Assembly (NCBI GenBank): GCA_019634975.1
Contig: JAHCAI010000003.1
Span: 62,001 to 126,000, forward strand
DNA from: Burkholderiales bacterium
GTDB taxonomy: Bacteria; Pseudomonadota; Gammaproteobacteria; Burkholderiales; SG8-41
Direction of reading: 5' to 3'
DNA length: 64,000 nucleotides
Shown here: piece after piece, positions 38,444-47,528 of the stretch
Position numbering within the stretch: position 1 is the first letter of the stretch
Layout: every line of letters starts with the position of its first letter
Translations under genes and position numbers: made by a program
Notes under the pieces: generated by a model
What the model was told of the DNA's origin: nothing
Seen by the model: only the letters and a program-made list of their open reading frames with translations
Databases searched by the model: none

Positions 38444-39340
38444 GTGAGCCGCGCGATCCGCACCTACTCCATGGCGGATCGCGCCGCCGGCCCCGACTTT
38501 TCGATTCGCGATGAAAGCAGCGTCACCCGCATAGCCGAGGCTCATCGCCACGAGTATTTCCAGATCCAGCTCAATCTCGCCGGGCGCACCACCCAGCACA
38601 TCGCGGCGACTGCGCGGCCGCTGGGCCCGGGCGGACTCAGTTTCGTGCTGCCCTACCGCGTGCACCGCGTGCCGCATCCGCCGCGCTCGCGCTTTTTCAT
38701 CCTCAGTTTCAACCTGCATTTCCTGCGGCCCGAACTCGACGTGCATCCGCTCGACCTCGAGGACGTGCCGCTCGCGCGGGCGCCCGAGCTGGCGCCCTTC
38801 CTGTTCCAGGAATACCTCGATTTTTCGCTGGCCGGTGCCGACCTCGCCATGGCGAGGGCCGCCTGCCTCGCGATGCGGGCCGAGAATGCGCGCCGCCGCT
38901 ACGGCTCGACGGAAATCATCCGCGGCCAGCTGCTGGTGCTGCTCGGCCTGGTGTGCCGGCGCCACGAGAAGGCGCTGCTGGCGCAGGCCGCACGCAAGGC
39001 GCAGCGCGTCAGCCGCCGCGACGCGCTGGCGCGGGTGATGCGCCATGTGCGCGAGAATCTCGGCCGGCGGATCCAGCTCGGCGATGCCGCCGCCGCGGCC
39101 GAGCTGTCGCCGAATTACCTCGCGCACCTGATCAAGAAGGAAACCGGCAAGACCTTCGTCGATCTGGTCACCGAGCGGCGCATGGACAAGGCCCGCGAAC
39201 TGCTCGCGCATACCACCGACCGTATCGGCGAGATTGCGGCGGCGACCGGCTTCGCCGACGAGGCCTATTTCACGCGGCGCTTCCGCCAGCGCTTCCAGAT
39301 GTCACCGACGCAGTTTCGCCGGCGTACCGCGCGGCGCTGA
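38444..39340 (+). CDS. AraC-family transcriptional regulator
   Basis: A 298-residue regulator. An N-terminal cupin-like sensing domain (HRHEYFQIQLNLAGRTTQH near residue 30) is followed by two helix-turn-helix units. LGDAAAAAELSPNYLAHLIK lies near residue 210. IGEIAAATGFADEAYFTRRF lies near residue 265, then MSPTQFRR. The start is unsure: GTG 38444, TTG 38435 and ATG 38471 are all in frame without clear ribosome-binding sites. It sits inside the transporter/flavoprotein cluster and probably activates it in response to the substrate. Confidence 0.87.
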   Translation: MSRAIRTYSMADRAAGPDFSIRDESSVTRIAEAHRHEYFQIQLNLAGRTTQHIAATARPLGPGGLSFVLPYRVHRVPHPPRSRFFILSFNLHFLRPELDVHPLDLEDVPLARAPELAPFLFQEYLDFSLAGADLAMARAACLAMRAENARRRYGSTEIIRGQLLVLLGLVCRRHEKALLAQAARKAQRVSRRDALARVMRHVRENLGRRIQLGDAAAAAELSPNYLAHLIKKETGKTFVDLVTERRMDKARELLAHTTDRIGEIAAATGFADEAYFTRRFRQRFQMSPTQFRRRTARR

Positions 39341-39455
39341 ATCCGCGCAAGGCCGGCGGCGTAGGAAAATCCAGGAAAAACACCAAACCGTCACTGGCCG
39401 CCGCCGCAGGCTGACCGTAGCATGCTGAAAACGGAATTTTCCCCCGGAGCAGGCC

Positions 39456-41183
39456 ATGACGCGAGACGAATTCATCAGGATGGACACCGACGTGCTGGTG
39501 GTCGGCGGCGGCGTTGCCGGCAGCATGGCGGCGATACCGGCGCTGGAAGCCGGGCTGAAGGTGGTGATCTGTGAAAAGGGCAAGGTGCTCGACCACTGCG
39601 GCAGCATCGGCTGCGGCGTCGACCATTACCTGACGGTGATGGACAGCGGCCCGGAGTGGGACACTCCGGAATTCCTGATCAAACACGTGCCGGAGCTGAC
39701 CGACCACATCGTCGACATGGCGGTGGCCTCTAAAGTCATCCACGAAATGCCGCGCGTGTTCCGCAAGATCGAAGCCCTGGGCGTGGACTTCAAGGACCGC
39801 AAGACCGGCGATTACTACCGCCTGCGCTCCTTCGGCCTGCCCGGCACCTACCACATCAACTTCGACGGCACCGACTTCAAGAAGCACATCGGCGAACGCG
39901 TGAGGAAGGGCAAGGCCACGGTGCTGATGCGGACCATGGTCGTGCAGCTGCTGGAGCGTGACAACCGCATCTACGGCGCCGTGGCTTTCAATTTCCGCAG
40001 CGGCGAATGGTATGCGATACGCGCGAAGACGGTGGTTCTGGCCGCCGGCGACGTCAACCGCCTGTCGAAAAACGCCTCGGGCATGGCCTTCGATTCCTGG
40101 CATTTTCCGTACAACACCGGCGACGCCCAGGCGATGGGCTACCGCGCCGGCGCGGTGCTCGCCAACATGGAGTCGGTGGAGGCGACACTGACGCCGAAGG
40201 GCTTTTCGACCCAGGGCCTCAACGCGCTGGTGAGCCTGGGCGCCTATTTCGTCAACAAGTCGGGCGAGCGCTTCATGTTCCGCTACGACAAGAAGGGCGA
40301 GAACGCGCGGCGCGCGGTGCTCGCCGATGCGGTCATCAACGAGTACCTGCTCGGCAACGGCCCGGTCTATCTCGACTGCCGCCACCTGTCCCAGGAAATG
40401 CTCGACCGCATGGAATACACGCTGCAGGTCGACCGTTACACGCTGCCGGCCTTCTACAAGCAGAAGGGCGTCAATTTCCGCGAAGAGCTGGTCGAAATCT
40501 CGGTGTCGGAACTGTCGATCCGCCGCAGCGGCGTCTATTTCCGCGGCAGCGGGCTGGCGGTGGACACCCACGGCGAGACTTCGGTCACCGGACTTTATGC
40601 CGCGGGCGACTGTGCCACGGTCAGCGGCGGCATAGCCGGCGCCGCGGTGCTGGGGCACATCGCCGGCGAGGGCCTGGTCCACCGCGTGCGCGGCAGCGGC
40701 GCGCTGCCGGACATCGATGCCGCCGCGCTGGAGCCGGTGCGTGCCGAATCCATGCGCTGTCTCGGGCGCGACGGCGATTTCGGCTGGCGCGCACTGGAAG
40801 ACGCCACCCGCGAAACCGTCACCGATTATGTCGGCGTGCGCCGCAGCGACAAAGGGCTGCGCCTTGCGCTGCAGACGCTGCATGCGCTGGCCAAACGGGA
40901 GCCGGAACTGAAGGCCGACGACCTGCACGGGCTGATGCGGGTCCACGAGGCGAAGAACATCCGCCTCAATGCCGAATTGATGGCCACCGCCTCGCTGGCG
41001 CGCACCGAAACCCGCACCGGATCGGCGCACTGGCGCCTGGACTACCCCGAGCCCGACGAGCAGCACTGGCGCAAGTTCGTGCTGCTCAGCCGCGGTGCCG
41101 ACGGTCCGCAGGTGGACACGCTGTCAACCACCCATGCCATCGCCGATGCCTTCGCGCGCAACAAGTCCGCAGCCGCGGCCTGA
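39456..41183 (+). CDS. FAD-binding flavoprotein, fumarate reductase/AprA family
   Basis: A 575-residue soluble flavoprotein. The N-terminal FAD-binding VLVVGGGVAGSMAA starts near residue 14, with the acidic ribose ligand in VICEKGK. LDHCGSIGCGVDHYLT is an unusual Cys/His-rich loop near residue 47. The C-terminal FAD cap is GLYAAGDCATVSGGIAGA. The next gene encodes a dicluster ferredoxin, so the pair resembles adenylylsulfate reductase AprAB or a fumarate-reductase-like two-subunit enzyme. GGAGCAGGCC precedes the ATG. The physiological substrate is unknown; linkage to the transporter suggests an imported organic acid. Confidence 0.83.
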   Translation: MTRDEFIRMDTDVLVVGGGVAGSMAAIPALEAGLKVVICEKGKVLDHCGSIGCGVDHYLTVMDSGPEWDTPEFLIKHVPELTDHIVDMAVASKVIHEMPRVFRKIEALGVDFKDRKTGDYYRLRSFGLPGTYHINFDGTDFKKHIGERVRKGKATVLMRTMVVQLLERDNRIYGAVAFNFRSGEWYAIRAKTVVLAAGDVNRLSKNASGMAFDSWHFPYNTGDAQAMGYRAGAVLANMESVEATLTPKGFSTQGLNALVSLGAYFVNKSGERFMFRYDKKGENARRAVLADAVINEYLLGNGPVYLDCRHLSQEMLDRMEYTLQVDRYTLPAFYKQKGVNFREELVEISVSELSIRRSGVYFRGSGLAVDTHGETSVTGLYAAGDCATVSGGIAGAAVLGHIAGEGLVHRVRGSGALPDIDAAALEPVRAESMRCLGRDGDFGWRALEDATRETVTDYVGVRRSDKGLRLALQTLHALAKREPELKADDLHGLMRVHEAKNIRLNAELMATASLARTETRTGSAHWRLDYPEPDEQHWRKFVLLSRGADGPQVDTLSTTHAIADAFARNKSAAAA

Positions 41184-41194
41184 GGAGCAAGACC

Positions 41195-41473
41195 ATGAAC
41201 GCCAGAACCGACGCCGTGCACAACCCGATTGTCATCAATCCCGAGACCTGCGTGAAATGCAACCTCTGCGACTGGATCTGTCCCGGCGACCTGATCTACA
41301 AGGAGGAGGACAACCGCGAGACCCTGCCGGTCATCAGGTATCCGGACGAATGCTGGTACTGCGGCCTGTGCCAGACGATCTGCCCGACGCAGGCGATCAC
41401 CGTGGTTTTTCCCGAGCACATGGTCCACAACCGGACCGACGTCGTGACGCTGCTCGGCAAGGTCGCGCGCTGA
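41195..41473 (+). CDS. Two-cluster 4Fe-4S ferredoxin subunit (AprB-like)
   Basis: A 92-residue iron-sulfur protein. Two motifs are visible: CVKCNLCDWICP (about residue 19) and CWYCGLCQTICP (about residue 52), each binding one 4Fe-4S cluster. FPEHMVHNRTDVVTLLGKV forms the C-terminal tail. GAGGAGC precedes the ATG. It starts 11 bases after the flavoprotein stop and is almost certainly its electron-transfer subunit. It is shorter than AprB of sulfate reducers, which has an extra C-terminal tail. Confidence 0.9.
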   Translation: MNARTDAVHNPIVINPETCVKCNLCDWICPGDLIYKEEDNRETLPVIRYPDECWYCGLCQTICPTQAITVVFPEHMVHNRTDVVTLLGKVAR

Positions 41474-41687
41474 AATGCCATCCCGGCGAGCCGGTGGCCG
41501 CCGGGTGACGGATCGAGGGCTTCATGAAGTGCTGTCGCTGTCGGGCGACAGAATCGGGGAATGCCTTGCCTGACATGCGGGTCTCCTGTTACACCTTGCC
41601 GCAGGGTCGTCGTGCCGCGACCGTCCGGTGCGTCGCCGGTGGGCCGAGTCCGGCGCCAACATACCGAACCCGGGAGGCTGCAGATTC

Positions 41688-42161
41688 ATGTTCCGTATTC
41701 GCCGTCGTTCATTTCTGGCGCTGATGCTTGCCGTGCCGCTGCTGTGCGCGGCGGTTGCCGCCGCTGCGCAGGCCACCGGGAAGTCCTCGGTGATGATCAC
41801 CCGCAGCGAGCATGCCTGGAGCGGCGGCGGTCGCTCATCGACTTTCGATGCGCACTGGCACAACGGCGAACTGAAAATGATCCGCGAGGAATTCGCGCCC
41901 GCCGCCGGCTTCATCGAAAAGAACGAGTTTTTTTTCAATGCCGGCACGCTGCTGCACTACAAGCACGACCGCTATCCGGAGCCGGGCAAGTCCGGCGAGA
42001 CCGTCGCGCTGATGGTGTCCTTCGACAAGTCCGGCAATCCGCAGGTGTCAATGAAGCGTGTCGGCGGCAAGCCGGTGGGTGCGGCCAGCCCCGATGAAAT
42101 CGGGCGGGCGCGCAAACACCTCGCCGAATTGCAGGCCATTGCGCTGAAGAAGCGCCCCTGA
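41688..42161 (+). CDS. Exported protein, unknown function
   Basis: A 157-residue protein with a signal peptide (basic FRIRRRSF, hydrophobic LALMLAVPLLCAAVAAAA, cleavage near residue 28). The mature part has a beta-rich look with SSTFDAHWHNGELKMIREEF and KNEFFFNAGTLLHYKHD. GGGAGG precedes the ATG. No family is recognised. The 214-base gap ahead of it shows nothing recognisable. A copy of the AT-rich repeat begins 20 bases after its stop. Confidence 0.75.
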   Translation: MFRIRRRSFLALMLAVPLLCAAVAAAAQATGKSSVMITRSEHAWSGGGRSSTFDAHWHNGELKMIREEFAPAAGFIEKNEFFFNAGTLLHYKHDRYPEPGKSGETVALMVSFDKSGNPQVSMKRVGGKPVGAASPDEIGRARKHLAELQAIALKKRP

Positions 42162-42181
42162 CTTCCGGCGCAGATCAAAAA

Positions 42182-42205
42182 ATATCAATAAAAACAAATA
42201 CTTAT
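42182..42205 (+). repeat. 24-bp AT-rich repeat, copy d
   Basis: ATATCAATAAAAACA, AA, TACTTAT, one mismatch to the consensus, in plus orientation, between the exported protein gene and fadE. The flanks are also A/T-rich, giving an AT-rich island of about 40 bases in GC-rich DNA. Confidence 0.8.
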
Positions 42206-42324
42206 ATTTTATCGTCATTGTCGCGGCGACAGTCCCTGTGTATGCTCGCCGGCATGCGGAGTGGACAGGGCAGAGACGGTGTGGATGGCACACCGACGCT
42301 CACTGTCCCGCAGCGGAGTAACTG

Positions 42325-44829
42325 ATGACGGTCATCCTGTTGAGCCTTCTCGCGGCAGTCGCTCTGGCCTGGCTGCTGGCCTACCACCGCCTGCCGGCGG
42401 TCCTCTGGTCCGCAGCCTATGCGCTGCTGCTCGGCCTGTGCACGGTGAAGTTTGGCGGGTCCGATGCGCTGCACGGCACCTTGTGGGGGCTGTGGCTGCT
42501 GCTGTCCCTGCTGGCGATTCCCTCGCCGCTGCGCCGTCGCCTGATCGGCGCACCGCTGCTCAGGCTGTTCCGCCGCATCCTGCCGGTGGTGTCACAGACC
42601 GAGCGCGAAGCGCTGGAAGCGGGCACCGTATGGTGGGACGGTGAACTCTTCAGCGGCCGCCCGGACTGGAAAAAACTGCTGTCGCATCCGGCGCCGCGAC
42701 TGACCGCGGAAGAGCAGGCTTTCATCGACGGTCCGCTGCGCGAGCTCTGCGAGATGCTCAGCGACTGGGAGGTCACGCATGAAATGACCGACCTGCCGCC
42801 GCCGGTCTGGCAGTTCATCAAGGACCGCGGCTTCCTCGGCATGATCATCCCCAAGGAATACGGCGGATTGGGTTTTTCCGCGCTGGCGCACTCGCAGGTG
42901 GTGATGCAGCTGACCACGAGGAGCGGCACCGCGGCGGTGTCGGTGATGGTGCCCAACTCGCTGGGTCCGGCGGAGCTGCTGCTGCACTACGGCACGAAAC
43001 AGCAGAAGGACCACTACCTGCCGCGCCTGGCGAAAGGGCTGGAAATGCCCTGTTTCGCACTGACCAGTCCTGAAGCCGGGTCGGACGCCGGCGGCATTCC
43101 CGATTTCGGCATTGTCTGCAGGGCCGAGTGGCAGGGCCGGCCCGACGTGCTGGGCATCCGCCTGACCTGGGAAAAGCGCTACATCACGCTGGGGCCGATC
43201 GCCACCCTGCTCGGGCTCGCCTTCCGGCTCTACGACCCCGGGCACCTGCTCGGCGAGAAGGACGACGTCGGCATCACGCTGGCGCTGGTGCCCACCGACA
43301 CGCCGGGCGTGCACATCGGCCGCCGCCACCGGCCGATGACCGCGACCTTCATGAACGGCCCGAACTGGGGCAAGGACGTGTTCATCCCGATGGATTACGT
43401 GATCGGTGGTGCCGCCCAGGCCGGCGAGGGCTGGAAAATGCTGATGAACTGCCTCGCCGCCGGGCGCTCGATCTCGCTGCCGGCCAACGGCGTGGGCATC
43501 TCGAAACTCGCGACGCTGACCACCGGCGCCTACGGCCGCGTGCGCCAGCAGTTCAAGCTGTCGATCGGCCGCTTCGAGGGCGTCGAGGAGGCGATGGCGC
43601 GCATTGCCGGCAACCTCTACGTGATGGACGCCGCGCGGGTGATGACCGCCGGCGCGATCGACCTCGGCGAGAAACCCTCGGTGATCTCCGCGATCGTCAA
43701 GTATCACCTGACCGAGCGCGGCCGCCAGGTCATCACCGATGCGATGGACGTGCACGGCGGCAAGGGCATCTGCCTCGGACCCAGCAACTACCTCGCCAGT
43801 GCCTACATGCAGACGCCGATCGCGATCACTGTCGAGGGTGCCAACATCCTGACGCGCACGATGATCATTTTCGGCCAGGGCGCGATCCGCGGGCACCCCT
43901 GGGTCCTGAAGGAAATCGAGGCGACACGCGAGCAGGATCCCGGCAAGGCGCTGCGCGATTTCGACCGTGCCTTCTTCGGGCATGTCGCTTTCACGCTGTC
44001 GAATGTCGCGCGCGTGCTGTGGATGGGCATGACCGGCGCGCGGCTGACGCCGGTGCCGGGCGCGCCGGAGCTGCGCCGCTATTACCAGCAGTTGACGCGG
44101 CTCTCGAGTGCCTTCGCGCTGACTGCGGATGCGGCGATGTTCCTCTGCGGCGGCACGCTGAAGCGGCGCGAGCGTCTGTCAGGACGGCTGGGCGACGTGC
44201 TCTCGCAGCTCTATCTTGCCTCTGCCGTGCTCAAGCGCTACGAGGACGATGGCCGGCCGCGGGCCGACCTGCCGCTGGTGCGCTGGGGCCTGCTCGACTG
44301 CCTCTGCCGCATCGAGGAGTCGTTCTACTCGATATTCGAGAACCTGCCCTGGCCGGTTGCGGCCTGGGTGCTGCGCGGCCTGATCTTTCCGCTGCTGATG
44401 CCCTATGGCCGCGAATTCGCGCCGCCGCGCGATCCGCTGGGGCACGAGGTGGTCGGCCTGATGATGACCCCGGGCGCGACGCGCGAGCGGCTGACCCGCG
44501 GCGTGTTCGTGTCCGCCGACGAGCATGACCCGGTGCGCACGCTGGAGGACGCGCTCGCCGCCGCCATCGCCGCGGAGCCGGTGGAGGCGAAGCTGCGCCG
44601 CGCGCAGCAGGAAGGCCGCATCGCCCGGCGCTACGCCGACCAGGTGGCTGCCGAAGGCCTGAAGCACGGCGTGATCTCGCAGGACGAATTCGATTTGCTG
44701 CAACGTGCCGCGAAACTGCGCCGGCGCGCGATCATGGTCGATGACTTTCCGAGGGATTTCGGAAAGTCGGAGCTGCTCCAGACCACGCAGCCGGTGACTT
44801 TCGAGGCGCTGGCGCGGAAGCAGGCCTGA
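42325..44829 (+). CDS. fadE: Acyl-CoA dehydrogenase FadE
   Basis: An 834-residue membrane-associated acyl-CoA dehydrogenase that does the first oxidation step of beta-oxidation and passes electrons to ETF. Two N-terminal helices (residues 3-20 and 30-75) are typical of the long FadE type. The dehydrogenase core runs from GMIIPKEYGGLGFSALAHS through CFALTSPEAGSDAGG and YHLTERGRQVITDAMDVHGG. A FadE-specific C-terminal domain ends FPRDFGKSELLQT. It leads a run of lipid genes (SDR, acyl-CoA synthetase, thioesterase, FadL). Confidence 0.94.
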   Translation: MTVILLSLLAAVALAWLLAYHRLPAVLWSAAYALLLGLCTVKFGGSDALHGTLWGLWLLLSLLAIPSPLRRRLIGAPLLRLFRRILPVVSQTEREALEAGTVWWDGELFSGRPDWKKLLSHPAPRLTAEEQAFIDGPLRELCEMLSDWEVTHEMTDLPPPVWQFIKDRGFLGMIIPKEYGGLGFSALAHSQVVMQLTTRSGTAAVSVMVPNSLGPAELLLHYGTKQQKDHYLPRLAKGLEMPCFALTSPEAGSDAGGIPDFGIVCRAEWQGRPDVLGIRLTWEKRYITLGPIATLLGLAFRLYDPGHLLGEKDDVGITLALVPTDTPGVHIGRRHRPMTATFMNGPNWGKDVFIPMDYVIGGAAQAGEGWKMLMNCLAAGRSISLPANGVGISKLATLTTGAYGRVRQQFKLSIGRFEGVEEAMARIAGNLYVMDAARVMTAGAIDLGEKPSVISAIVKYHLTERGRQVITDAMDVHGGKGICLGPSNYLASAYMQTPIAITVEGANILTRTMIIFGQGAIRGHPWVLKEIEATREQDPGKALRDFDRAFFGHVAFTLSNVARVLWMGMTGARLTPVPGAPELRRYYQQLTRLSSAFALTADAAMFLCGGTLKRRERLSGRLGDVLSQLYLASAVLKRYEDDGRPRADLPLVRWGLLDCLCRIEESFYSIFENLPWPVAAWVLRGLIFPLLMPYGREFAPPRDPLGHEVVGLMMTPGATRERLTRGVFVSADEHDPVRTLEDALAAAIAAEPVEAKLRRAQQEGRIARRYADQVAAEGLKHGVISQDEFDLLQRAAKLRRRAIMVDDFPRDFGKSELLQTTQPVTFEALARKQA

Positions 44830-44836
44830 GGCGGCG

Positions 44837-45688
44837 ATGGGTGTGCTCGGCGGCAGGACCGTCTTCATCACCGGCGCGAGCCGCGGCATCGGCCGTGCGA
44901 TCGCGCTGCGCTGCGCGCGCGAGGGCGCGAATGTCGTGGTCACCGCGAAGACGGTGGCGCCGCATCAGAAGCTGCCGGGCACCATCCACGAGGTGGCGCG
45001 CGAGGTCGAGCAGGCCGGCGGCCGGGCGCTGGCGATCCCGCTCGACGTGCGCGACGAGGCCGCGATTGCCGCGGCGGTGGCGCAGGCGGCGGCGCATTTC
45101 GGCGGCATCGACATCCTGGTCAACAATGCCAGCGCGATCCAGCTCACGGGCACGCTGGACACGCCGGCGCGGCGCTTCGACCTGATGTTCGGGGTCAATG
45201 TGCGCGGCACCTTTCTCTGCTCGCAGGCCTGCCTGCCGCACCTGCTGAAGGCCGACAATCCGCACATCCTCAACCTCGCGCCGCCGCTGGCGATGGACCC
45301 GAAATGGTTCCGTGACCACCTCGCCTACACCATGGCCAAGTACGGCATGAGCCTGTGCACCCTGGGCATGGCCGAAGAATTCCGCAGCCGCGGCGTGGCC
45401 GTGAATTCGCTGTGGCCGCGCACCACCATCGCCACCGCGGCGATCGAGGTGAACTTTCCGCCGGAGATACTCAGGGCCAGCCGCAAACCGGATATCATGG
45501 CCGACGCGGCCTGTGCGATAGTCAGGCGTGACAGCCGCAGCGCGACCGGCCATTTCTACATCGACGAAGCCGTGCTGCGCGAGGAGGGCGTGACCGATTT
45601 CTCGGCTTACGCGGTGACGCCCGGGGTCGAACCGTTCACCGACCTGTTTCTCGACGGGTTCGGCAAGGACCAGGAGGAGAGCACATGA
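44837..45688 (+). CDS. Short-chain dehydrogenase/reductase, HSDL2-like
   Basis: A 283-residue Rossmann-fold oxidoreductase. The NAD(P) motif is TGASRGIGRAIA near residue 14, with LVNNASA near residue 96. The catalytic Tyr and Lys are in AYTMAKYGMS near residue 167. The place where HSDL2-type enzymes carry the catalytic Ser reads ILNLAPPL, with Ala in its place. VNSLWPRTTIATAA is typical of this branch. It sits seven bases after fadE and overlaps the acyl-CoA synthetase start, so it belongs to the lipid operon. Confidence 0.86.
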   Translation: MGVLGGRTVFITGASRGIGRAIALRCAREGANVVVTAKTVAPHQKLPGTIHEVAREVEQAGGRALAIPLDVRDEAAIAAAVAQAAAHFGGIDILVNNASAIQLTGTLDTPARRFDLMFGVNVRGTFLCSQACLPHLLKADNPHILNLAPPLAMDPKWFRDHLAYTMAKYGMSLCTLGMAEEFRSRGVAVNSLWPRTTIATAAIEVNFPPEILRASRKPDIMADAACAIVRRDSRSATGHFYIDEAVLREEGVTDFSAYAVTPGVEPFTDLFLDGFGKDQEEST

Positions 45689-47487
45689 TCAACATCAAGG
45701 CGCCCCATGTCATACCCATGTCCGAGGCGGTCACGCTCGACGGCCTGTTTCGCCTGCGCGTCAGGCGCACCCCGGATCTCGTGGCCTACAAGGCCTATAA
45801 CGACCAGCATGGCGAGTGGCGCGATTACACCTGGGCGCAGATGGACCGCCAGATCGCGCGCTGGCAAGCGGCGCTGGAGCGCGACGGCCTGAAGCCCGGC
45901 GACCGCGTTGCGGTGATGCTGCGCAACTCGCCGGAATGGGTGATGTTCGACCAGGCGGCGCTGGGGCTCGGCCTGGTCACGGTGCCGCTCTACACCCAGG
46001 ACCGTGCCGACAACATCGCCTACATCCTCAACAATGCCGGCTGCCGGGTGCTGCTGCTGGAGGGCCAGGAGCAGTGGCAGGAGCTGCAGGGCGTGCTCGG
46101 AGAACTGGGCCAGGTGCTGCGCTTCCTCGCGGTCAATGCGCTGCCGGCCGCGGGCAGCGATCCGCGCCTGAAATGGATCGGCGACTGGCTGCCGGAGGAC
46201 GGCGGCGAGACGCGGCATCTCGCGCGCGACGGCGGCGCACTGGCGACCATCGTCTACACCTCGGGCACCACCGGCAGGCCCAAGGGCGTGATGCTGTCGC
46301 ACAGCAACATCCTGTCGAACACCGAGGCCGCGCTGCAGGTGCTCGCGACCGGCCACGACGACATTTTCATGTCCTTCCTGCCCTTGTCGCACACCTTCGA
46401 GCGCACCTGCGGCTACTACCTGACGGTGATGGCCGGTTCGGCCACGGCCTATGCGCGCTCGATCCCCCAGCTCGCCGAGGACCTGCAGACCGTGCGGCCG
46501 ACGATGCTGATCTCGGTGCCGCGCATCTACGAACGCATCTGGGGCAGTATCCGCGCCAAGCTCGACGAAGGCCCGGCGCTGCGCAAGAAGCTGTTCCTGC
46601 TGGCCGCCAGCGTCGGTTACGCGCGCTTCGAACATGCCCAGGGCCGCGGGCCGTGGAAGCCGTCCTTCCTGCTGTGGCCGCTGCTCAACAAGCTGGTGGC
46701 TTCCAAGGTGCTGGCGCGGCTCGGCGGACGGCTGCGTTACGCGCTGTCGGGCGGTGCAGCGCTGCCACCGGACATTTCCAGAATCTTCATCGGCCTCGGC
46801 CTGCCGATCCTGCAGGGCTACGGCCTGACCGAGACCAGCCCGATTGCCACCGCCAACCGGCCCGAGAACAACATCCCGGCCAGCGTCGGTCCGGCGATCC
46901 CCGGGGTCGAAGTCAAAATCGGCGACAAGGGCGCGGTGCTGATCCGCGGACCGAACGTGATGCTCGGCTACTGGAACAACGAGGAGGCGACCCGCGCGAT
47001 GATCCAGGCCGACGGCTGGCTCAATTCCGGCGACATCGGCCATATCGGCGACCAGGGCCACCTGTTCATCACCGGCCGGCTGAAGGATGTCATCGTGCTG
47101 TCCAACGGCGAGAAAGTGCCGCCCGGCGACATGGAGGCGGCGATTGCGCGCGATCCGCTGTTCGAACAGGTGATGCTGCTCGGCGAAGGCAAGCCCTTCC
47201 TGTCGGTGATGGTGGTGCTCAACGCCGAGCACTGGCAGAAACTGGCCAAGGCGGCCAACATCAATCCCGATGCCTGGGAGTCTGCGGAGGCCGAGCGCGT
47301 GCTGCTCGAGCGCATCGCCACCCAGATCACCGAGTTTCCGGGCTATGCGGAGGTGCGGCGGGCCACGGCGACGCTGGAGCCCTGGACCATCGAGAGCGGA
47401 CTGCTGACGCCGACCATGAAGTTGAAGCGGGCCAAGGTGATGGAAAAGTTCAATGCCGAGATTGACCGCATGTATGCGGGGCACTGA
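45685..47487 (+). CDS. Long-chain acyl-CoA synthetase (AMP-forming)
   Basis: A 600-residue adenylate-forming enzyme that activates fatty acids with ATP and CoA. The P-loop TIVYTSGTTGRPKGV is near residue 190, then MSFLPLSHTFERT, the GYGLTETSPIA motif near residue 380, and GRLKDVIVLSNGEKV near residue 473. It ends at MKLKRAKVMEKF, the usual LACS tail. The start overlaps the SDR stop by four bases. The gene provides acyl-CoA for FadE and later enzymes. Confidence 0.93.
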   Translation: MINIKAPHVIPMSEAVTLDGLFRLRVRRTPDLVAYKAYNDQHGEWRDYTWAQMDRQIARWQAALERDGLKPGDRVAVMLRNSPEWVMFDQAALGLGLVTVPLYTQDRADNIAYILNNAGCRVLLLEGQEQWQELQGVLGELGQVLRFLAVNALPAAGSDPRLKWIGDWLPEDGGETRHLARDGGALATIVYTSGTTGRPKGVMLSHSNILSNTEAALQVLATGHDDIFMSFLPLSHTFERTCGYYLTVMAGSATAYARSIPQLAEDLQTVRPTMLISVPRIYERIWGSIRAKLDEGPALRKKLFLLAASVGYARFEHAQGRGPWKPSFLLWPLLNKLVASKVLARLGGRLRYALSGGAALPPDISRIFIGLGLPILQGYGLTETSPIATANRPENNIPASVGPAIPGVEVKIGDKGAVLIRGPNVMLGYWNNEEATRAMIQADGWLNSGDIGHIGDQGHLFITGRLKDVIVLSNGEKVPPGDMEAAIARDPLFEQVMLLGEGKPFLSVMVVLNAEHWQKLAKAANINPDAWESAEAERVLLERIATQITEFPGYAEVRRATATLEPWTIESGLLTPTMKLKRAKVMEKFNAEIDRMYAGH

Positions 47488-47493
47488 AGGCAG

Positions 47494-47528
47494 CGATGAA
47501 CGATGAGCGATGAACGATGAGTGATGAG
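47494..47528 (+). repeat. Tandem heptamers at thioesterase start (H4)
   Basis: Five direct heptamers: CGATGAA, CGATGAG, CGATGAA, CGATGAG, TGATGAG. They contain several ATG triplets in different frames. The last-but-one ATG (47517) is the thioesterase start. There is no inverted arm. Gain or loss of a unit would change spacing and frame of the ATG choice. Confidence 0.7.

Noticed and set aside
39456..41473. True dissimilatory adenylylsulfate reductase (aprAB)
   Set aside because: No sat, qmo or dsr genes, a shorter flavoprotein and ferredoxin than AprAB, and linkage to a carboxylate-type transporter.
41524..41724. 66-codon open frame after the ferredoxin
   Set aside because: It overlaps the ribosome-binding site and start of the exported protein and has no coding signal.
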